48,262 bases of DNA from Leucobacter sp. G161 (GTDB lineage: Bacteria > Actinomycetota > Actinomycetes > Actinomycetales > Microbacteriaceae). The notes under the pieces were generated by a model. That model did no database searches. It saw only the letters and a list, made by a program, of their open reading frames with translations, and was not told the DNA's origin. Below, in pieces: positions 45,167-48,262 of this stretch. Each line of letters starts with the position of its first letter. The first letter of the stretch is position 1. The stretch covers positions 1 to 48,262 of the forward strand of contig NZ_LOHP01000075.1 of the NCBI RefSeq assembly GCF_001482305.1. Direction: 5' to 3'. The position numbers and the translations under genes are program-made.

Positions 45167-45199
45167 GATGCGGGCCGCGCTTGTGGCGCGGCCCGCATC
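45167..45199 (-). terminator. attenuator-like hairpin between rpsB and tsf
   Basis: GATGCGGGCCGCGC (45167-45180) pairs perfectly with 45186-45199 around TTGTG. No T-tract follows on the minus strand, so partial termination or processing is more likely than full termination. Confidence 0.55.
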
Positions 45200-45217
45200 A
45201 ATGACTATGAGGGGTAA

Positions 45218-46090
45218 TTACTCAGCTGCGGGGGTCTCTGCTGCCTCAGCAGCAGGAGCCTCGGTAGCCTCGGCTGCGGGAGCCTCGGTTGCCTCAGCAG
45301 CCGGTGCCTCAGCGGCGGGCGCCTCAGCAGCGTCAGCGTTCAGAAGAGCAACTTCCCACTCGGCGAGCGGCTCAGCCGCTGCTTCGCCCTCAGCAGGCTT
45401 CTGGTGGCGCTCCATGAGGCCCTCAGCAGCTGCGTCAGCGATCACGCGGGTGAGCAGCGCAACCGAACGGATCGCGTCGTCGTTGCCCGGGATCGGGTAG
45501 GTGACCTCGTCGGGATCGCAGTTCGTGTCGAGGATCGCGATAACGGGGATACCCAGCTTCTTCGCCTCGTCGATCGCGAGGTGCTCCTTCTTGGTGTCCA
45601 CGATCCAGAGCGCCGAAGGCGTCTTGGTCATGTTGCGGATACCACCAAGGGTCTTCTGCAGCTTGTCGAGCTCGCGCTTCTTGAGCAGGAGCTCCTTCTT
45701 GGTGAAGCCAGTGGTTCCACCCTCGAAGTCGAGCTGCTCGAGCTCCTTCATGCGCTCCAGGCGACCGGTAACGGTCTGGAAGTTGGTGAGGAGGCCACCG
45801 AGCCAACGCTGGTTCACGTACGGCTGGTTCACGCGAGTCGACTGCTCAGCAATCGCCTCCTGTGCCTGCTTCTTCGTGCCGACGAAGAGGATCGTGCCAC
45901 CGCGTGCAACGGTGTTCTTCACGAACTCGTAGGCCGAGTCGATGTAGGTCAGCGACTGCTGCAGGTCAATGATGTAGATGCCCGAGCGCTCGGTGAAAAT
46001 GAAGCGCTTCATCTTCGGGTTCCACCGGCGGGTCTGGTGCCCGAAGTGGACGCCGCTGTCGAGCAGCTGGCGCATAGTTACAACGGCCAT
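45218..46090 (-). CDS. rpsB: 30S ribosomal protein S2
   Basis: 290 aa. [41 protein letters not shown] and [14 protein letters not shown] are the S2 signatures. Beyond the conserved domain the C-terminus carries about 45 residues of Ala/Glu/Pro repeats ([14 protein letters not shown]). GGAGA six bases before the ATG. First gene of rpsB-tsf. Confidence 0.96.
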   Translation of the reverse strand: MAVVTMRQLLDSGVHFGHQTRRWNPKMKRFIFTERSGIYIIDLQQSLTYIDSAYEFVKNTVARGGTILFVGTKKQAQEAIAEQSTRVNQPYVNQRWLGGLLTNFQTVTGRLERMKELEQLDFEGGTTGFTKKELLLKKRELDKLQKTLGGIRNMTKTPSALWIVDTKKEHLAIDEAKKLGIPVIAILDTNCDPDEVTYPIPGNDDAIRSVALLTRVIADAAAEGLMERHQKPAEGEAAAEPLAEWEVALLNADAAEAPAAEAPAAEATEAPAAEATEAPAAEAAETPAAE

Positions 46091-46447
46091 TGCCGTCTCC
46101 TATTCTCGCGCGTAAACGCACGACTGTTTGGTTAATTCGGCCGCGGATGCGACCTGATCCTGGTGCCCTCGGGCTTTGCCACCCCTTGCGGGGACCAACG
46201 GCAAAACTTCGATGATTGGGCACGCGAAGTCACCTCTTGCGAGGCGCAATTGGAAAGTCTACCACTCTCAAAGCCTGTGCGTGGAACGATCTCGGCTGTA
46301 CTTTTCACCGACGCCTGCGTTGTTTGCTCCACATGCACCGCCCTCACTGGCGATGCCCGCACTTCTCCACATTTTGCTTGTTTCGCGACACTCCGCCACC
46401 CCCACGCCCGAGAATCGACGACATACGGACCCGATTGGAGCGCAGAC
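46091..46447. promoter_or_regulatory. divergent spacer between rpsB and yraN
   Basis: 357 bp without a supported gene. It must hold the rpsB promoter and 5' leader on the minus strand and a promoter for yraN on the plus strand. Open frames crossing it are not supported by start sites. I see no clear conserved S2-binding leader structure. Confidence 0.4.
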
Positions 46448-46816
46448 ATGGCAGAACCAGGCCACAACCAGACACTCGGCGCCCGCGGCGAGTTGATTGC
46501 TGCACAGTACTTGATTGATCGCGGGTTTCGCATCGTCGAACGCAATTGGCGTTGCCGATACGGCGAGCTCGATCTCATCATGCGTGACGGCAGCACGCTG
46601 GTGGCGATCGAGGTTAAGACGCGGAGTGGCACCGGTTTCGGTTCGCCCCTCGAAGCCATCACCGCGAGAAAGGCTGCGCGACTCAGGCGGCTTCTCCTTG
46701 AGTGGGCAACGGCAACGAACCATCGGAGCTCGCCGCTCCGCGTCGATGCAGCCGGCATCATCCTGCGACCCGACGGTTCGGCACCGCGGATCGACCACAT
46801 CAAGGCCATCGCATGA
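46448..46816 (+). CDS. YraN/UPF0102 family nuclease-like protein
   Basis: 122 aa. GARGELIAAQYLIDRGFRIVERNWRCRYGELDLIMRDGSTLVAIEVKTR is the family pattern; E-LDL and EVKTR look like the restriction-endonuclease-like D/E-x(n)-EVK site. ATG at 46448 with TTGGAG nine bases upstream. The stop overlaps the comM start in ATGA (46813-46816). In many bacteria it is adjacent to comM/dprA. Confidence 0.88.
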   Translation: MAEPGHNQTLGARGELIAAQYLIDRGFRIVERNWRCRYGELDLIMRDGSTLVAIEVKTRSGTGFGSPLEAITARKAARLRRLLLEWATATNHRSSPLRVDAAGIILRPDGSAPRIDHIKAIA

Positions 46817-48262
46817 AGGGCGGCGTGTGCAGAGCAGCCGCTGTCGCCCTCACCGGGCTTGAGGGCACCACGGTCATGGTCGAATCTGCCGTATCGCAGC
46901 AGCTTCCCGGCATGACAATCATCGGCCTGCCCGATGCCTCTCTCGCCGAGGCAAAGCAGCGAGTGCGAACGGCCTCCGCGCAAGCAGGCCTTCCCCTGTC
47001 AAACCGCTTCGTCGTGGTGAACCTGGCACCTGCCTCACTCCCCAAGCAGGGCAGCGGCTTTGACCGTGCGATCGCGCTGGCAGCCCTCGCGGCTTCCCAA
47101 CATTTTCCCACCACGAAACTTGCTGACACGGCGCATATTGGTGAGCTTGGCCTCGATGGCGGGCTCCGCCGCCCGGCTGGCCTACTCAGCACCGTCATCG
47201 CTGCCAAGGAGTTGGGCTTCGAACGGGTCATGGTTCCCGCCTCAGCGGGCGAAGAGGCGAGGCTCGTTCCTGGGATCCACGTCATCGAGGCACAGTCACT
47301 CGGCGCTGCGGTCGCCTGGCACCGTGAGCTCCCCGGGGAATGGACGGAGGAGCCGATAGGCACCCGGCGCACCCAGCCGACGATCTCCCGGCCCCAGTCG
47401 TCAGCTGAGCGCTTCGACATATCCGACGTGCTCGGGCAGCAGGAAGCCGTGGAGGCGATGACCATCGCCGCAGCCGGGCGACATCACATCTCCCTCATCG
47501 GCCCGCCAGGTTCCGGCAAGACACTCCTCGCGACTCGGCTCCCGACGCTCCTTCCCGACCTGTCACCGCACGAGTCTCTCGTCGCAAGCAGCATCGCCTC
47601 ACTCAGCGGTTCAGCCCTCCACACTCTGGTGACTCGGCCACCCTTCGAAAGCCCGCATCACACTGCGTCCTCCGCCGCGATCGTTGGGAGTGGTGACTCG
47701 CGCGGCATCCGCCCCGGGTCGATCTCACGTGCGAGCTATGGCGTGCTGTTCATGGACGAGGCCCCTGAGTTTGGGCGTGCGGTTCTTGACGATCTTCGTG
47801 AACCCCTCGAATCCGGCACCATCACGATTTCTCGTGCACGAATCCACGCGAGTTTGCCAGCCAAGCTCCAACTGGTGCTCGCCTCGAATCCGTGCCCGTG
47901 TGGAAACGCAGGCTCCCCAGAGACCGCGCTATCGTGCACGTGCAGCCCGAATACCCGGATCCGCTATCTCGGACGCCTCTCAGGGCCACTCAACGATCGC
48001 ATTGACCTCCGGGTCACCGTGCGTCGGGTCAGCAACGTCCTCGTCAGCAACGGATCGCCCGGTTCGTCAGCGTCAAGTAGCGCGCTGCGCGAACGCGTGC
48101 TGCACGCCCGAGAACGGACCGCGAAGCGACTCGCGGACACCCCGTGGAGACTGAACAGTGAGGTGCCAGGCGAGTGGCTCCGAAGCGCACCAGTGCGTCT
48201 CCCCAGCAGCACTACCGCGGCAATTGATCGTGCGCTCGCATACGGCGCGCTGACCGTTCGAG
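46813..48262 (+). CDS. comM: YifB/ComM-type magnesium-chelatase-like AAA ATPase (3' end outside the window)
   Basis: 484 codons are visible and the frame is still open at the edge. The N-terminal Lon-like domain starts MKGGVCRAAAVALTGLEG and contains GLPDASLAEAKQRVRTA. The AAA module has Walker A GPPGSGKT at residues 230-237, PFESPHHTASSAAIVG, Walker B GVLFMDEAPEF and the CPCGN zinc-type motif. ComM drives branch migration during natural transformation. The start overlaps yraN by four bases. dprA would be expected to follow outside the window. Confidence 0.93.
   Translation, partial: MKGGVCRAAAVALTGLEGTTVMVESAVSQQLPGMTIIGLPDASLAEAKQRVRTASAQAGLPLSNRFVVVNLAPASLPKQGSGFDRAIALAALAASQHFPTTKLADTAHIGELGLDGGLRRPAGLLSTVIAAKELGFERVMVPASAGEEARLVPGIHVIEAQSLGAAVAWHRELPGEWTEEPIGTRRTQPTISRPQSSAERFDISDVLGQQEAVEAMTIAAAGRHHISLIGPPGSGKTLLATRLPTLLPDLSPHESLVASSIASLSGSALHTLVTRPPFESPHHTASSAAIVGSGDSRGIRPGSISRASYGVLFMDEAPEFGRAVLDDLREPLESGTITISRARIHASLPAKLQLVLASNPCPCGNAGSPETALSCTCSPNTRIRYLGRLSGPLNDRIDLRVTVRRVSNVLVSNGSPGSSASSSALRERVLHARERTAKRLADTPWRLNSEVPGEWLRSAPVRLPSSTTAAIDRALAYGALTVR

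Overview
The window looks like chromosomal DNA of a high-GC Gram-positive actinobacterium, most likely a member of the Microbacteriaceae close to Leucobacter. I infer this from the GC-rich codon use, the ClpS-DUF2017 pair, the actinobacterial LigA form, a DivIVA/Scy-like giant coiled coil, an MmpS-like lipoprotein and the translation/cell-envelope block at the right end. No rRNA or tRNA gene was found, so the genus is a guess.

Left end (1-6.4 kb): the tail of an integrative element. It holds a 5'-truncated MobF/TraA-type relaxase-helicase remnant, possibly abutting an IS end; a lower-GC AAA ATPase with a zinc-hook CxxC and an RxxxE...H C-terminus that resembles RloC/PrrC-type anticodon nucleases; a DprA-like protein; a small membrane protein of the kind seen in actinobacterial conjugative elements; a very acidic small protein; and a helix-turn-helix protein resembling recombinase C-termini. 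A strong hairpin at 6443-6481 roughly marks the boundary with the core genome.

Core block A (6.6-21.4 kb): a PIG-L deacetylase, a zincin, ClpS, DUF2017, DNA polymerase IV, then a glycerol regulon (SorC-type regulator divergent from glpD-glpF-glpK, with two phased operator-like palindromes between them). After a shared terminator comes a VapBC-type pair in which the toxin gene carries an in-frame stop. Then follow an apparently permuted class III CoA-transferase, a glutathionyl-hydroquinone-reductase-like protein, a SufR-like Fe-S regulator convergent with a flavohaemoglobin gene (hmp), and an MmpS-like lipoprotein.

Scrap region (21.4-23.3 kb): no intact gene. It contains a decayed MntA/HepT toxin-antitoxin pair, two copies of a large hairpin repeat, two copies of a 66-bp repeat, and look-alike GC-rich hairpins at both ends.

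Core block B (23.3-48.3 kb): gatCAB, a choloylglycine-hydrolase-family enzyme coupled to a Tag glycosylase that lacks most zinc ligands, ligA, mnmA with a cysteine desulfurase (tRNA thiolation), a thioredoxin-TPR protein, a lipoprotein/membrane pair, a 966-residue coiled-coil protein with 39 uninterrupted 11-residue repeats, rnhA, a small zinc-motif protein, a secreted transglycosylase-like protein, a four-fold DivIVA-motif protein, then cdsA-frr-pyrH-tsf-rpsB on the minus strand and yraN-comM on the plus strand. comM runs off the right edge.
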